Made by a program: the position numbers and the translations under genes | Origin: Roseobacter sinensis | GTDB taxonomy: Bacteria; Pseudomonadota; Alphaproteobacteria; Rhodobacterales; Rhodobacteraceae | Direction: 5' to 3' | Assembly (NCBI RefSeq): GCF_025755255.1 | Contig: NZ_JALIEB010000008.1 | Location: 124,001 to 188,000, forward strand | Length of the DNA stretch: 64,000 bases | Part shown: one piece after another, positions 27,131 to 37,185 of the stretch | Layout: each line of letters begins with the position of its first letter | How positions within the stretch are numbered: position 1 is the first letter of the stretch | The notes under the pieces: model-generated | Seen by the model: the letters and a program-made list of their open reading frames with translations, nothing else | Databases searched by the model: none | Told to the model about the DNA's origin: nothing

Positions 27131-27904
27131 TTAAGCGGCGTCCTTGTTAAACTCGTGGATCACGGTCAGCCCGTGAATGGTCAGATCATCCTCGAAGGCA
27201 TCAAAGAGCGCTTCGGACTGCTGGAACAGCGGGGCCAGCCCCCCCGTGGAAATCACCCGCATCTCGCGGGACCGTTCAGCCTTGATGCGGGCACATATCT
27301 CACGCACGAGCCCGATGTAACCCCAGAAGACGCCCGACTGCATGCAGGCGACCGTATTGGTGCCCACCACGGCCTGCGGCTTGGAGATATCCACATGCGG
27401 CAGGGCCGCCGCCGCCTGATGCAGCGCCTCGAGGCTCAGGTTCACGCCCGGCGCGATCACCCCACCCACATAGGCCCCGTCGCTGGCGACCACGTCAAAG
27501 GTGGTCGCTGTGCCAAAGTCCACCACGATCAGGTCGCCGCCATAAAGGTTGTGCCCGGCCACGGTGTTCACCAGCCGGTCAGGGCCCACCTGCGTGCCTT
27601 CATCCACCCGCACATCCACCGGCAACAGGCAGTCGGATTTGCCCACCACCAAGGGCCGCGTGTTGAAGTACCGGTCCGCCAGGACCCGCAGGTTGAACAC
27701 CACGCGCGGGACTGTGGAGGAGATGATCATATCGGTGATCGTCACATCGATGTTCTGCAGCCGCATCAGCGTGCTCAGCCAGACATAATACTGATCCGCC
27801 GTGCGCTGCCATTCGGTGGAGGTGCGCCACTGGGCGACGAACTGATCCCCGTCCCAGATCGCGAAGACGGTGTTGGTGTTGCCGCAATCAATCGCCAGAA
27901 GCAT
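27131..27904 (-). CDS. coaX: Type III pantothenate kinase
   Basis: First step of coenzyme A synthesis; 257 residues. The ASKHA-fold phosphate loop MLLAIDCGNTNTVFAIWDG opens the protein; VGPDRLVNTVAG and VDFGTATTFDVV in the middle carry the acidic catalytic residues; the family-typical ISTGGLAPLF follows near the C-terminus. It lies between birA (12-base gap) and rnj, the usual Rhodobacteraceae order. Confidence 0.95.
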   Translation of the reverse strand: MLLAIDCGNTNTVFAIWDGDQFVAQWRTSTEWQRTADQYYVWLSTLMRLQNIDVTITDMIISSTVPRVVFNLRVLADRYFNTRPLVVGKSDCLLPVDVRVDEGTQVGPDRLVNTVAGHNLYGGDLIVVDFGTATTFDVVASDGAYVGGVIAPGVNLSLEALHQAAAALPHVDISKPQAVVGTNTVACMQSGVFWGYIGLVREICARIKAERSREMRVISTGGLAPLFQQSEALFDAFEDDLTIHGLTVIHEFNKDAA

Positions 27905-27916
27905 CGGCCGATCCTC

Positions 27917-28663
27917 TCAGAAAAACACATCCGCCGCGGCGATGGTGCGCGCACCCTCGGGCGTGCGCAAGACAAGGCTACCATCCGCATCCACATCCTC
28001 AAAGGTGCCCGCAACCTCGTCGCGCCCCGTGCGCGCCACGATCCTCTCACCCAGACGCGCCGCCAGAGCCATCCAGGCCGTGCGAATGGGCGCAAATCCA
28101 TGGGTGGTGAACTGCTGCTCAAGAGGGGCATAGGCGCTGGCCAGCGCATCGAGGAAGGCCTCGGGCGCCACGGTCAGACCCGTCTCACCGCGCAGAGACA
28201 CCGGCCGCACTGCCCCGGCCTCAACATCATTCGCCCCTGGTGCTGCCTTGAGATTGACGCCGACCCCAATCGCCAGCGGTCCCATCGCACCGCCCTGCCC
28301 CGATCCTTCCAGAAGGATGCCGGCCACCTTGCCGCCGCGCAACAGCACATCGTTCGGCCATTTCAACGCGAAGAGATCCGCACGCCCGCAAACCTCCACG
28401 AATGCACGGTGCAGCGCCAATGCCATCACGAAAGACCGCAGGGCCGCTACGCCCGGCGGCTCCTTTGGCTGCAGCAGCAAGCTCGCCGCGAAATTCCCCT
28501 CAGGCATCGCCCAGGCCCGCCCCCGGCGGCCCCGCGCCGCCGTCTGCCGATGGGCGAGCACCCAGAACGGCACAGGCTCTGTCCCGGCCCGCTGCTGCGC
28601 CTCGTCCAAAGTCGATTCCGCCTCGTGCAGGATCACCCGCCCATATCCGTCGGGCCAGGGCAT
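27917..28663 (-). CDS. birA: Biotin--[acetyl-CoA-carboxylase] ligase
   Basis: 248 residues, catalytic domain only (no N-terminal HTH repressor). Motifs AARGRRGRAW for biotinyl-AMP and LKWPNDVLL with GGKVAGILLE are present. It biotinylates carboxylases, which here include the liuD product. The ATG at 28663 is preceded on its own strand by the reverse complement of dispersed motif copy C. It follows nuoN by 64 bases, so it may be read through from the nuo operon. Confidence 0.94.
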   Translation of the reverse strand: MPWPDGYGRVILHEAESTLDEAQQRAGTEPVPFWVLAHRQTAARGRRGRAWAMPEGNFAASLLLQPKEPPGVAALRSFVMALALHRAFVEVCGRADLFALKWPNDVLLRGGKVAGILLEGSGQGGAMGPLAIGVGVNLKAAPGANDVEAGAVRPVSLRGETGLTVAPEAFLDALASAYAPLEQQFTTHGFAPIRTAWMALAARLGERIVARTGRDEVAGTFEDVDADGSLVLRTPEGARTIAAADVFF

Positions 28664-28669
28664 CACGGG

Positions 28670-28703
28670 TTCTTCTGGCCGGAAATATCCCCCCCGGAGG
28701 GTC
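28670..28703 (+). repeat. Dispersed intergenic motif, copy C
   Basis: TTCTTCTGGCC, GGAAATATCC, then CCCCCGGAGGGTC. It lies between nuoN and birA, antisense to both genes. Same family as 8811 and 25397. Confidence 0.55.
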
Positions 28704-28727
28704 GCTCCGCCATGCGCTGCACCGGGA

Positions 28728-30170
28728 TCAGTTGACGAGCATGGCCGCAGCCGCAGCGGCCGCCGCCTCGACGCCAAACATATTCGCGATACCCAGCACC
28801 ATGATCGCCGCCGAGGCCATCAGCAGACCTGACAGAAGCGGTGCACCGCCCCCGTCGACACCCTCTTCCGCCTCGTCGCCGAAATACATGTAGAAGACGA
28901 TTCGCAGATAATAGTAGGCCCCGATGACCGAGGCGATCACCCCCGCGACGGCGAGCCAGGCGAGCCCGGCTTCATAGGCCGCCCGCAGCACGTAGAACTT
29001 GGCGAAGAAGCCTAGCATCGGCGGCACCCCGGCGAGGCTGAAGAGCAGCACCAGCATCGCCAGCGCCTTGCCGGGCTCGCGCTTGGCATACATGTTGAGC
29101 GCGCCGATATCCGTGACCGGCTGGCCATCCTTCTCCATCATCAGGATGAAGGCGAAGGTGCCGACATTCATGGTCACATAGATGGCCATGTAGATCAGCA
29201 TCGCCTGCACACCCAAGACCGTGCCCCCTGCCAGGCCCATCAGCGCATAGCCCATATGGGCGATCGAGGAGAACGCCATCAGCCGCTTGATATTGGTTTG
29301 CCCGATCGCCGCCACGGCACCCAGAAACATCGACAACACCGACAGAAGGGCCACGATCTGGCTCCAGTCGCTCACCGCATTGCCAAAGGCATCATGCAGG
29401 ACGCGCGCAAAGAGCGCCATGGCGGCCACTTTCGGTGCAGTCGCAAAGAATGCCGTGACGGGGGTCGGCGAGCCTTCATAGACATCCGGTGTCCACATGT
29501 GGAAGGGCACGGCCGAGACCTTGAAGGCCATCCCCGCCATCAGGAACACCAACCCGAAGAGCAGCCCCAGCGACACCTCCCCCGCCTGTGCCGTCTCGAT
29601 AATGCCAGAGAACAGCGTGGTGCCCGCATAGCCATAGACCAGCGAGGCGCCATAGAGCAGCAGGCCTGACGAGAGCGCGCCGAGCACAAAGTACTTCAGC
29701 CCCGCCTCGGTCGATTTCACGGAATCGCGGCGCAGCGAGGCCACCACGTAGAGTGCCAGAGATTGCAGCTCCAACCCCATGTAGAGCGCCATCAGGTCCG
29801 CGGCCGAGACCATCACCATCATTCCGACGGCACTCAGTGCGACGAGCAGCGGGTATTCGAAGCGCAAGAGCCCGCGCGCCTTCATGTAGCCTTCCGACAT
29901 CACCAGTACGACGGCGGCGGCCAGCAGAATCGTGACCTTGGCAAAGCGCGCAAAGCCGTCGATCATCAGCATCCCGTTGAAGGCGCTCTTGGCGCCCTCG
30001 CCGGTCGTGCCGATCCAGGCGGCCATGGCGATCATGACGCCCGCGGTCATCCACACCAGCGTGGAGGCGAGCCCGTCCTTGGTGGTGTAGACCGCCACCA
30101 GCAACATCAGCATCGCATAGCAGGCGAGCAGGATTTCCGGCAACACAAGGGTCAGATCAGCGGCAGTCAT
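28728..30170 (-). CDS. nuoN: NADH-quinone oxidoreductase subunit N
   Basis: Proton-pumping membrane subunit of complex I, antiporter-like, 480 residues with about 14 hydrophobic helices. Stretches [37 protein letters not shown] (residues 225-248) and the charged lysine region are typical. It is 11 bases after nuoM and is the last complex I gene. Confidence 0.97.
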   Translation of the reverse strand: MTAADLTLVLPEILLACYAMLMLLVAVYTTKDGLASTLVWMTAGVMIAMAAWIGTTGEGAKSAFNGMLMIDGFARFAKVTILLAAAVVLVMSEGYMKARGLLRFEYPLLVALSAVGMMVMVSAADLMALYMGLELQSLALYVVASLRRDSVKSTEAGLKYFVLGALSSGLLLYGASLVYGYAGTTLFSGIIETAQAGEVSLGLLFGLVFLMAGMAFKVSAVPFHMWTPDVYEGSPTPVTAFFATAPKVAAMALFARVLHDAFGNAVSDWSQIVALLSVLSMFLGAVAAIGQTNIKRLMAFSSIAHMGYALMGLAGGTVLGVQAMLIYMAIYVTMNVGTFAFILMMEKDGQPVTDIGALNMYAKREPGKALAMLVLLFSLAGVPPMLGFFAKFYVLRAAYEAGLAWLAVAGVIASVIGAYYYLRIVFYMYFGDEAEEGVDGGGAPLLSGLLMASAAIMVLGIANMFGVEAAAAAAAAMLVN

Positions 30171-30181
30171 CGCATCGTCCT

Positions 30182-31723
30182 CTAGTTCGACGCCAGCTGC
30201 GTCGCGGTCTCTGCCGCGGCCAGCGCCGTCTCGTAATTCTCAACCAGATTGGCCACCGCGGGCCCGGTGATATCCAGCACCAGCGCCGGGTAGACACCCA
30301 GCAGAAGCGTCATCGCCACCAGCGGCGCAAAGATCCAGCGCTCGCGCGGGCTCATATCGGTGATCGAGCGCAGGCTCTCCTTGATCAGGTCGCCCATGAC
30401 CACCCGGCGGTAAAGCCAGAGCGCATAGGCCGCCGAGAAAATCACGCCCGTGGTCGCCACCGCCGCCACCCAGGTGTTGACCTGGAAGGTCGCCATCAGC
30501 GTCAGGAATTCGCCAACAAACCCGGAGGTGCCCGGCAGCCCCACATTGGCCATGGTGAAGAGCATGAAAATGAGCGCGTAAGCGGGCATCCGGTTCACCA
30601 GCCCGCCGTAAGCGTCGATCTCCCGCGTGTGCATCCGGTCGTAGATCACGCCCACGCAGAGGAAGAGCGCGCCGGAGATGAACCCGTGGCTGATCATCTG
30701 GAAGATCGCGCCATCAACCCCCTGCTGGTTCGCCGCAAAGATCCCCATCGTCACAAAGCCCATATGCGCGACCGAGGAATAGGCGATCAGCTTCTTCATG
30801 TCCTCCTGCACCAGCGCCACCAGCGAGGTGTAGACAATCGCAATGGCGCTCATCCACAAGATCAGCGGCGTCAGCACCTCCGCCCCCACCGGGAACATCG
30901 GGATCGAAAACCGCAGGAAGCCGTAGCCGCCCATCTTCAACAGGATCGCGGCCAGCACAACCGAGCCAGCCGTCGGCGCCTGCACATGCGCGTCGGGCAA
31001 CCACGTGTGCACCGGCCACATGGGCATTTTCACGGCGAAACTTGCAAAGAAAGCGAGGAACAGAAGCGTCTGCAAGCCGCCTACGATGGTCACGCCCGCA
31101 ATTGAGAAGGTCTCGAAATCGAACTGGTGCCGCAGCAGCTGTTCAATATCCGTGGTGCCCGCTTCAGCGAACATGCCGACCATCGCCACCAGCATCAGCA
31201 CCGAGCCGAGGAAGGTGTAGAGGAAGAACTTGAAGCTCGCATAGATGCGGTTCGCGCCGCCCCAGATGCCGATGATCAGGAACATCGGGATGAGGCCGGC
31301 CTCAAAGAAGAGGTAAAAGAGCACCAGATCCAGCGCCATGAAGACGCCCAGCATCAGGGTCTCCAGCATCAGGAAGGCGATCATGTACTCCTTCACGCGC
31401 ACCGTCACATTCCATGAGGCGGCGATCACCAGGGGCATCATGAAGGTGGTCAGCATCACGAAGAGCACCGAGATGCCATCGACGCCCATCTTGTACTGCA
31501 GGCCCAAAAGCCAGGGCGCCTCTTCCACGAACTGGAAGCCGGTATCGTTCGGGTCGAACTCGGCCAGGATGAATAGCGAGACGAGGAAGGTCATCGTCGT
31601 CGCGGCCATCGCCAGCCACTTGGCATTGCGGTTGGCCGCCTCATCGTCGCCGCGCAGGAAGATCAGCAGGATCAGCGCCGCAACCGCCGGGATGAAGGTC
31701 ACAATGGAAAGCAGGTTATCCAT
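30182..31723 (-). CDS. nuoM: NADH-quinone oxidoreductase subunit M
   Basis: Antiporter-like proton-pumping subunit, 513 residues, about 14 helices. Recognisable: [37 protein letters not shown] and [10 protein letters not shown]. The ATG at 31723 overlaps the nuoL stop by one base (TGATG), and GGGGGAG precedes it, so the longer upstream start is rejected. Confidence 0.97.
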   Translation of the reverse strand: MDNLLSIVTFIPAVAALILLIFLRGDDEAANRNAKWLAMAATTMTFLVSLFILAEFDPNDTGFQFVEEAPWLLGLQYKMGVDGISVLFVMLTTFMMPLVIAASWNVTVRVKEYMIAFLMLETLMLGVFMALDLVLFYLFFEAGLIPMFLIIGIWGGANRIYASFKFFLYTFLGSVLMLVAMVGMFAEAGTTDIEQLLRHQFDFETFSIAGVTIVGGLQTLLFLAFFASFAVKMPMWPVHTWLPDAHVQAPTAGSVVLAAILLKMGGYGFLRFSIPMFPVGAEVLTPLILWMSAIAIVYTSLVALVQEDMKKLIAYSSVAHMGFVTMGIFAANQQGVDGAIFQMISHGFISGALFLCVGVIYDRMHTREIDAYGGLVNRMPAYALIFMLFTMANVGLPGTSGFVGEFLTLMATFQVNTWVAAVATTGVIFSAAYALWLYRRVVMGDLIKESLRSITDMSPRERWIFAPLVAMTLLLGVYPALVLDITGPAVANLVENYETALAAAETATQLASN

Positions 31724-33795
31724 CAATTGGCTCCCCCGGAGAGCGACATCCACGTGACCAGCACCGCGATGCCGATCACCATGGCAAAGGCGTAGGTGAA
31801 GATATACCCGGACTGCGCACGGCCCGCGAGGCGGGTGAAGAAGGGGATGATGCCCATGGCGACACCGTTGAGGCTGCCGTCAATCACATCGCCGTCGCCC
31901 CGCCGCCAGAAGAAACGGCCGATGGCCTTCGCCGGGCCCACGAAGATCGCGTCGTAAAGCTCATCGAAGTACCATTTGTTCTTGAGGAAGAGGTAGAGAG
32001 GCCGCTGGTTCTCGGCCAGACGCTTCGGCAACTCCGGGTTCACGAGGTAGAACCAGATCGCCACGACGAGCCCCAGCACCATCGCGACGAAGGGCGAGAG
32101 CTTCACCCAGGTGGGCACGTAGTGCGCCTCGTGCAGCACGGTGTTCTCGGGCGCGATGTAAATGCCAGCGCCGCCGGGTCGATCTTCCATCACATAGTGA
32201 AGCTCGGAGGCTTTGGGACTGCGCTCCGCGACCGCGGCCTTGATCTCGTCGCTTGGCTCTTCGTAGTGGCCGCCGAAGAAGGTGATCACCTCGTTCTGCT
32301 TGCCGAAGAAGCTCGAATACCAGATCGCCCCGGCGAAGATCGAACCGAGCGCCAGAACGCCCAAGGGCAAGATCATGGTCATTGGGCTTTCATGCGCGTG
32401 CTCATGCGTGTGCTTGTCGCCCCTCGGCTCCCCCCAGAAGGTCAGGAACATCAGCCGCCAGGAATAGAAGGAGGTAAACAGCGCTGCGATCACCAGCGCC
32501 CAGAAGGCAAAGCCACCGGGGCCCGCCGCATAGGCGCTCTCGATCACCGCATCCTTCGAGGCAAACCCGGCAAACCCGATCCACCCGGTGAGCGGAATGC
32601 CCACCCCGGTGATCGCCAGCGTGCCGATCAGCATGGCCCAGAAGGTGTAGGGCAGCTTCTTGCGCAGCCCGCCGTAGTTCATCATGTCCTGCTCATGGTG
32701 CATCCCGTGGATGACCGAGCCCGCGCCGAGAAACAACATCGCCTTGAAGAACGCATGGGTGAAAAGGTGGAACATCGCCACCGAATAGGCACCCACGCCT
32801 GCGGCCACGAACATATAGCCCAGCTGCGAGCAGGTCGAATAGGCGATCACGCGTTTGATGTCGGTCTGCACCAGCCCCACGGTCGCCGCAAAAAAGGCCG
32901 TGGCCGCGCCGAGCACCGTCACGAAGGCCATCGCCTCGGGCGCGAATTCCATCACCGGCGACATGCGGCACACCAGGAAAACGCCCGCCGTCACCATGGT
33001 CGCAGCGTGGATAAGTGCCGAGACCGGCGTCGGCCCCTCCATCGCGTCCGGCAACCAGGTGTGCAGCAGAAGCTGCGCCGATTTGCCCATTGCCCCGATG
33101 AAGAGCAGGAAGGCCACGAGATTGGCCGCGTTCCATTCGCCCCAGAGGAAGGTGAGCTGCGTCTCCGCCAGATCGGGGGCGGCGGCAAAGATATCGTCGA
33201 AATTGATGCTGTCGGTCAGGAAGAACAGCGCGAAGATCCCCAGCGCAAAGCCGAAATCGCCCACGCGGTTGACCACGAAAGCCTTGATCGCGGCGGCATT
33301 GGCGGAAGGTTTGCGATAATAGAAGCCGATCAGCAGATAGGAGGCGACGCCGACGCCCTCCCAGCCGAAAAACATCTGCACCAGATTGTCCGCGGTGACC
33401 AGCATCAGCATCGCGAAGGTGAAGAAGCTCAGGTAGGCAAAGAAGCGCGGCTTATAGACCTCGCCTTCCCGCCACTGCGGATCGTGATCCATGTAGCCAA
33501 AGGAATAGAGGTGCACGAGGCTGGAAACCGTGGTGATCACGATCAGCATGATCGCCGTCAGCCGGTCGAGCCTTATGGCCCAATCCGTGCTGAGCGTGCC
33601 ACTCTCGATAAACCGCAAGATCTGGATCTGCTCGGTGGTGCCGTCGAAGGTCAGGAACACGACCCAAGACAGGACCGCTGAGACAAAGAGCAGCGAGGTG
33701 GAAATCCACAGCGCCGCCGTCTCGCCAAAGATGCGCCAGCCGAAACCGCAGAGCAGCGCGCCAACCAGCGGGGCAAAGAGGATGATGGTTTCCAT
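31723..33795 (-). CDS. nuoL: NADH-quinone oxidoreductase subunit L
   Basis: Largest antiporter-like subunit with the long lateral C-terminal helix, 690 residues. Motifs: [36 protein letters not shown] and [10 protein letters not shown]. It is translationally coupled to nuoM and starts 6 bases after the end of nuoK. Confidence 0.97.
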   Translation of the reverse strand: METIILFAPLVGALLCGFGWRIFGETAALWISTSLLFVSAVLSWVVFLTFDGTTEQIQILRFIESGTLSTDWAIRLDRLTAIMLIVITTVSSLVHLYSFGYMDHDPQWREGEVYKPRFFAYLSFFTFAMLMLVTADNLVQMFFGWEGVGVASYLLIGFYYRKPSANAAAIKAFVVNRVGDFGFALGIFALFFLTDSINFDDIFAAAPDLAETQLTFLWGEWNAANLVAFLLFIGAMGKSAQLLLHTWLPDAMEGPTPVSALIHAATMVTAGVFLVCRMSPVMEFAPEAMAFVTVLGAATAFFAATVGLVQTDIKRVIAYSTCSQLGYMFVAAGVGAYSVAMFHLFTHAFFKAMLFLGAGSVIHGMHHEQDMMNYGGLRKKLPYTFWAMLIGTLAITGVGIPLTGWIGFAGFASKDAVIESAYAAGPGGFAFWALVIAALFTSFYSWRLMFLTFWGEPRGDKHTHEHAHESPMTMILPLGVLALGSIFAGAIWYSSFFGKQNEVITFFGGHYEEPSDEIKAAVAERSPKASELHYVMEDRPGGAGIYIAPENTVLHEAHYVPTWVKLSPFVAMVLGLVVAIWFYLVNPELPKRLAENQRPLYLFLKNKWYFDELYDAIFVGPAKAIGRFFWRRGDGDVIDGSLNGVAMGIIPFFTRLAGRAQSGYIFTYAFAMVIGIAVLVTWMSLSGGAN

Positions 33796-33801
33796 GATGT
33801 C

Positions 33802-34107
33802 TTAGCCCTTCATCACGTTGACGTCTTCCACGGCGATGGTGCCGCGGTTGCGGAAGAAACAGACCAGGATCGCGAGCCCGATCGCCGCCTCCGCTGCGGC
33901 CACGGTCAGCACGAAGAGCGTGAAGACCTGACCAACCAGATCGTCGAGGAAGCTGGAGAAGGCCACCAGATTGATGTTCACCGCCAACAGCATCAGTTCG
34001 ATGCTCATCAGCAGGATGATGATGTTCTTGCGGTTCAGGAAGAGGCCAAAGATGCCGATGACAAAGAGCGTCGCCGCCACTGTAAGGTAGTGTTCAAGTC
34101 CGATCAT
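33802..34107 (-). CDS. nuoK: NADH-quinone oxidoreductase subunit K
   Basis: 101 residues, three hydrophobic helices, normal length. The conserved glutamates within [15 protein letters not shown] and [13 protein letters not shown] take part in proton transfer. The ATG at 34107 is used; the open frame upstream of it is part of the intergenic/accessory gene region. The start is 46 bases after the accessory gene that ends at 34154. Confidence 0.97.
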   Translation of the reverse strand: MIGLEHYLTVAATLFVIGIFGLFLNRKNIIILLMSIELMLLAVNINLVAFSSFLDDLVGQVFTLFVLTVAAAEAAIGLAILVCFFRNRGTIAVEDVNVMKG

Positions 34108-34153
34108 GTCGCCCCTCCGGGATGCATCCCGCTTGTCTTCCTGATGCCGGGCT

Positions 34154-34786
34154 TCAGCCCAGCACAAATTCCGTCTTATCGCCGCGCGTCTCCGGGTAGA
34201 AGGCCGCGCAGGCGCATGTTTCGCCGTGGCGTGTCTCAATGCGCACATCGCGTGTGAACGCCTTTAGCTCTTCCGCCATCCGCTCCAGCGTCGCAAAAAC
34301 CCGCGCGCCGGATTCATGCGTTGCAATGACCTTCAGCGCGTCCTCGACCCGATTGAAGGGGAAGCGCGCGTTCATGTTCTCTTCGGCCGCCCGAAAGGTC
34401 AGCGCCGCTCCGGGCCCGCAATCCATCACCGTGATGTCAGTGGCCGAGCCTTCCTGAGACCACCAGTCGCGCCACATCACGCGGCCCTCGCCGAGGTCAA
34501 TATGATCCGCCTCGCCGCCATGGCTGATATGCGTGACGCGGGTGCAGTCCTCGACTGAGAGGGCGTGAAGAGGTGTTGAGACAAGAAGCGCAAAGCCCAA
34601 AGCCAACGCCCGGTGGGAACCGCCGGGCAGCGCCCGACCGCCTCCGTCAAACCTGTGGTTTGCCTTTGGCAAAACGGCGGACGCTTCGCGCGACGCCCGC
34701 GGTCGGCCGCTGCCCTCGTTTCCAAGCACACCCGGGGGTTTGGTCGAAATCAGCGCTCCCCATGGCGTATTGATAGCTTGCCCCAT
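34154..34786 (-). CDS. Accessory gene in nuo operon, N-terminal part formed by a repeat insertion
   Basis: 210 residues from ATG 34786, with AAGGA 7 bases before it. From about residue 60 comes a signal-peptide-like run [16 protein letters not shown] followed by a soluble domain with three cysteine-containing segments ([24 protein letters not shown]). No family is recognised. The first 55 or so residues are encoded by a dispersed GC-rich repeat (34618-34760) read in frame. If the repeat is a recent insertion, the functional start may be TTG at 34606 or 34600, which directly begins the signal peptide. It sits between nuoJ and nuoK, where an extra gene is unusual outside this family. Confidence 0.6.
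   Translation of the reverse strand: MGQAINTPWGALISTKPPGVLGNEGSGRPRASREASAVLPKANHRFDGGGRALPGGSHRALALGFALLVSTPLHALSVEDCTRVTHISHGGEADHIDLGEGRVMWRDWWSQEGSATDITVMDCGPGAALTFRAAEENMNARFPFNRVEDALKVIATHESGARVFATLERMAEELKAFTRDVRIETRHGETCACAAFYPETRGDKTEFVLG
34618..34760 (-). repeat. REP-like dispersed repeat inserted in frame
   Basis: About 140 bases made of nested palindromes: CGGGC-AGC-GCCCG (34624-34636), CAAACC-TGT-GGTTTG (34648-34662) and TTTGCC-TTT-GGCAAA (34659-34673). The last two share bases, so they exclude each other. On the minus strand the unit translates into an Arg/Gly/Pro-rich stretch that I recall from many unrelated hypothetical proteins of the Roseobacter group; this is memory, not a database result. 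Confidence 0.55.
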
Positions 34787-34805
34787 CGTGTCGTCCTTGC
34801 CGGCT

Positions 34806-34886
34806 TCAGCGCCGGTTGAAATATCCAAAGGCCGCGAGCACCGCGACCGCCATGGCCACCAGAATAGCAATCTGATCACCGTCCAT
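34806..34886 (-). CDS. 26-residue membrane miniprotein coupled to nuoJ
   Basis: ATG at 34886 shares its last base with the nuoJ stop (TGATG) and the frame closes at TGA 34806-34808. The product starts [20 protein letters not shown] and ends YFNRR: a short acidic N-terminus, one hydrophobic helix (about residues 6-22) and a basic end, the shape of an inner-membrane miniprotein. Its coupling to nuoJ and its position between nuoJ and nuoK suggest it is made in step with complex I. Too short for normal gene prediction; no homologue can be checked here. Confidence 0.55.
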   Translation of the reverse strand: MDGDQIAILVAMAVAVLAAFGYFNRR

Positions 34887-35488
34887 CAGAGGCCCTGCCC
34901 CGGTTTCACGTCCTTCAGCTCCATCGCGACAGCCGGGTCGCGCATCATCTGTGCGACCACATCCTGCCGCTTCACATCCGAGCGGTGGCGCAGTGTCAGC
35001 ACAATGGCCCCGATCATCGCCACCAGCAGGATCAGCCCCGCCAGTTGGAACAGCAGGAAGTACTGATCATAGAGGATCATCCCCAAGGCCTCGGTGTTGT
35101 GCCGGTCCACCGGTGTGACCTGCGCGCGGAAGCCTTCAGCCGCGACATTGGCCTCCCAGGACCCAAAGGCTATGACAAACTGCATCAGGATCACCACCCC
35201 GATCAGCAGCGCCAGCGGCATGTATTTCGCCATCTCGGCCTTGAGCTCGGCGAAATCCACGTCGAGCATCATCACCACGAAAAGGAACAATACCGCCACC
35301 GCGCCCACGTAGACGATGATCAGCAGCATCGCCACGAACTCCGCGCCCAGCAGCACAAAGAGCCCGGCAGAGCTGAGAAACGCGAGGATCAGCCAGAGCA
35401 CCGAATGCACCGGGTTGCGGCTGATCACGGTGAAGAGCCCGCCGGCGATCACGCTGATCGCGAAGAGATAAAAGGCAAAAACCGTCAT
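34886..35488 (-). CDS. nuoJ: NADH-quinone oxidoreductase subunit J
   Basis: 200 residues, five hydrophobic helices. [20 protein letters not shown] and [30 protein letters not shown] are the family core, including the helix with the pi-bulge region. Overlaps the CMD gene upstream by 4 nt (ATGA). Confidence 0.97.
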   Translation of the reverse strand: MTVFAFYLFAISVIAGGLFTVISRNPVHSVLWLILAFLSSAGLFVLLGAEFVAMLLIIVYVGAVAVLFLFVVMMLDVDFAELKAEMAKYMPLALLIGVVILMQFVIAFGSWEANVAAEGFRAQVTPVDRHNTEALGMILYDQYFLLFQLAGLILLVAMIGAIVLTLRHRSDVKRQDVVAQMMRDPAVAMELKDVKPGQGL

Positions 35489-35904
35489 TCCTCGTCCTTT
35501 CCTTCGTCCAGCACCTGCTGCGCCAGTTCCAGCGCGCGGGTCATCGCAGGCAAACCCGCGAACATCGACATCTGGCCGATGGTCTCGACGATGTGCTGTT
35601 CGGTGGCGCCGGCCTCCAGCGCGTGGCGCACCGCCTGCCGGAACGCGATGTCGTTCTGCGCGCCCTGCATGGTCAGCCCCGCCAAGGTCAACAGCATCCG
35701 TGTGCGCGCATCGAGCGCGCCTTCGTTCAGCGCATTGCCGAACATCATTTCCATCAGGTCCTTGGGCATGGTGCCCATCATCTTCTCGAAGCCCTTGGGC
35801 GTGAAAGCCTCCATCGCCGGGAAGGCCTTGGCCATCTCCTGCGCCTGCGTGAACATTGCCGCGAAGGGATTGGCCCCTTCGAAGGGGTTTTTCGGCTCGC
35901 TCAT
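35485..35904 (-). CDS. Carboxymuconolactone decarboxylase-like protein in nuo operon, copy 2
   Basis: 139 residues. The N-terminal 45 residues are Met/Phe-rich ([18 protein letters not shown]). The CMD/AhpD-like helical domain follows with [16 protein letters not shown] and [19 protein letters not shown]. The AhpD CxxC pair is absent, so peroxidase-reductase activity is unlikely; it may be structural or act on a quinone-like ring. Coupled by ATGA to the copy upstream and to nuoJ downstream. Confidence 0.8.
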   Translation of the reverse strand: MSEPKNPFEGANPFAAMFTQAQEMAKAFPAMEAFTPKGFEKMMGTMPKDLMEMMFGNALNEGALDARTRMLLTLAGLTMQGAQNDIAFRQAVRHALEAGATEQHIVETIGQMSMFAGLPAMTRALELAQQVLDEGKDEE

Positions 35905-36284
35905 GCGGCCTCCTCCTCGAAGACCTCGAGCGCGGAATTGAGCGCGTTGATCATCGCCGGGAAGCCACCGTAGAGCGCCATCTGGTTGATTACCTCCGCC
36001 ACCTCGCGCTGGGTCGCGCCTGCGCGCAGGGCGTTTCGGATGTGCACCTTCAACTGCGGCCCGGTCTGACCGCCAAGCGCCGCAAGTGCTGCCACGGTCG
36101 CGAGATACCGCGTACGATCGTCTAGCCCTTCGCGTGTGTAGTAGTGCCCGAAGGCCACTTCCATCATGGTGGTCGAAAAGCCCGGCAGGATCGCATCATA
36201 GCGCTCTGCCAGCGTCGCCTCGATCCCCGGGTTGGTCGCCTCCGCCATCGCCTTGCCGCGTTGATATGCGTCAGAGTTGGTCAT
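35901..36284 (-). CDS. Carboxymuconolactone decarboxylase-like protein in nuo operon, copy 1
   Basis: 127 residues, CMD domain with [19 protein letters not shown] and [26 protein letters not shown] (residues about 85-110). It is similar to the next gene over the domain and has no CxxC. The start overlaps the nuoI stop by 4 nt. Two tandem CMD-like genes inside the operon between nuoI and nuoJ suggest a heterodimer that assists or modifies complex I; function unknown. Confidence 0.8.
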   Translation of the reverse strand: MTNSDAYQRGKAMAEATNPGIEATLAERYDAILPGFSTTMMEVAFGHYYTREGLDDRTRYLATVAALAALGGQTGPQLKVHIRNALRAGATQREVAEVINQMALYGGFPAMINALNSALEVFEEEAA

Positions 36285-36775
36285 CGGTAGGGCGCATCCA
36301 GCTCCAGATTGCGGGCGATCTCGGCCTCCCAGCGCTCGCCATTGGCGAGCAGCTTCTCCTTGTCGTAGTAGAGCTCCTCGCGGGTCTCGGTGGAAAATTC
36401 GAAGTTCGGCCCTTCGACAATCGCATCCACCGGGCAGGCTTCCTGGCAGAAGCCGCAGTAGATGCATTTGGTCATGTCGATGTCATACCGCGTGGTCCGG
36501 CGCGAGCCATCGTCGCGCGCCTCTGCATCAATTGTGATCGCCTGCGCGGGGCAGATCGCTTCGCAAAGCTTGCAGGCAATGCAGCGTTCCTCGCCGTTCG
36601 GATACCGCCGCAGCGCGTGTTCGCCCCGGAACCGCGGGGAAAGCGGCCCCTTCTCATGCGGGTAGTTCACGGTTGCCTTGGGGGCAAAAAAGTACTTCAG
36701 CCCCAGTTTCATGCCGACCCAGAAATCCTGCAGCAGGAAATACTTGGCGGCACGGGTGTAGTCGATCTGTGTCAT
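36281..36775 (-). CDS. nuoI: NADH-quinone oxidoreductase subunit I
   Basis: Peripheral-arm subunit with two [4Fe-4S] clusters (N6a/N6b), 164 residues. The cysteine motifs [16 protein letters not shown] and [16 protein letters not shown] are both complete. Overlaps its neighbours on both sides by 4 nt. Confidence 0.98.
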   Translation of the reverse strand: MTQIDYTRAAKYFLLQDFWVGMKLGLKYFFAPKATVNYPHEKGPLSPRFRGEHALRRYPNGEERCIACKLCEAICPAQAITIDAEARDDGSRRTTRYDIDMTKCIYCGFCQEACPVDAIVEGPNFEFSTETREELYYDKEKLLANGERWEAEIARNLELDAPYR

Positions 36776-37185
36776 TGAGCAGCCTCCGCTGTTTGCCTCA
36801 GTGAGCTTCGGTCTTTGTCAATTGTCTTGTAAAAGTCGCTGAAAAACTCAATCGCTATCGGTGTGTCAGGCTCATACCCAAGCCCTTCCGTGCAGGTCAG
36901 CCAATCATCAACCAGTATGAATCGAGTTGCGGTTGTGGAGCTTACTGGTCGGTCTCGGTCCAGATTGTATTTAACCTTAACCATTTCGTCGATGTACTTG
37001 TAGATGGCCATGGCGTGTTCTTTGCCTGCATGGGTCTTTGCATCCATGTACATTTCCTGCGCACCCGCCGCCTGCCAGTCGGGCAACGCGTCAAGCCACC
37101 GCGTAAATTCAGCTTCGCAGTCCGCGACAGCGCCAGAGCCTTGCATCGCAAAAGAGAAACCGAGGATCGCAGCAGTCACCCTCAC
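36772..37185 (-). CDS. Exported accessory protein of the nuo operon, unknown
   Basis: 137 residues from a GTG at 37185 that overlaps the nuoH stop as GTGA. The product begins [20 protein letters not shown], a signal peptide, followed by a soluble domain with cysteines in VADCEAEF and WLTCTEG and many acidic residues. Periplasmic location is inferred. No family recognised. An ATG at 37224, inside nuoH, is less likely since it would put a charged stretch before the signal. Downstream overlap with nuoI is ATGA. Confidence 0.7.
   Translation of the reverse strand: MRVTAAILGFSFAMQGSGAVADCEAEFTRWLDALPDWQAAGAQEMYMDAKTHAGKEHAMAIYKYIDEMVKVKYNLDRDRPVSSTTATRFILVDDWLTCTEGLGYEPDTPIAIEFFSDFYKTIDKDRSSLRQTAEAAQ

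Noticed and set aside
36955-36990. CtrA-like TTAA repeats (TTTAACCTTAACC)
   Set aside because: Spacing is 2, not 7, and it lies inside the coding region of an accessory gene.
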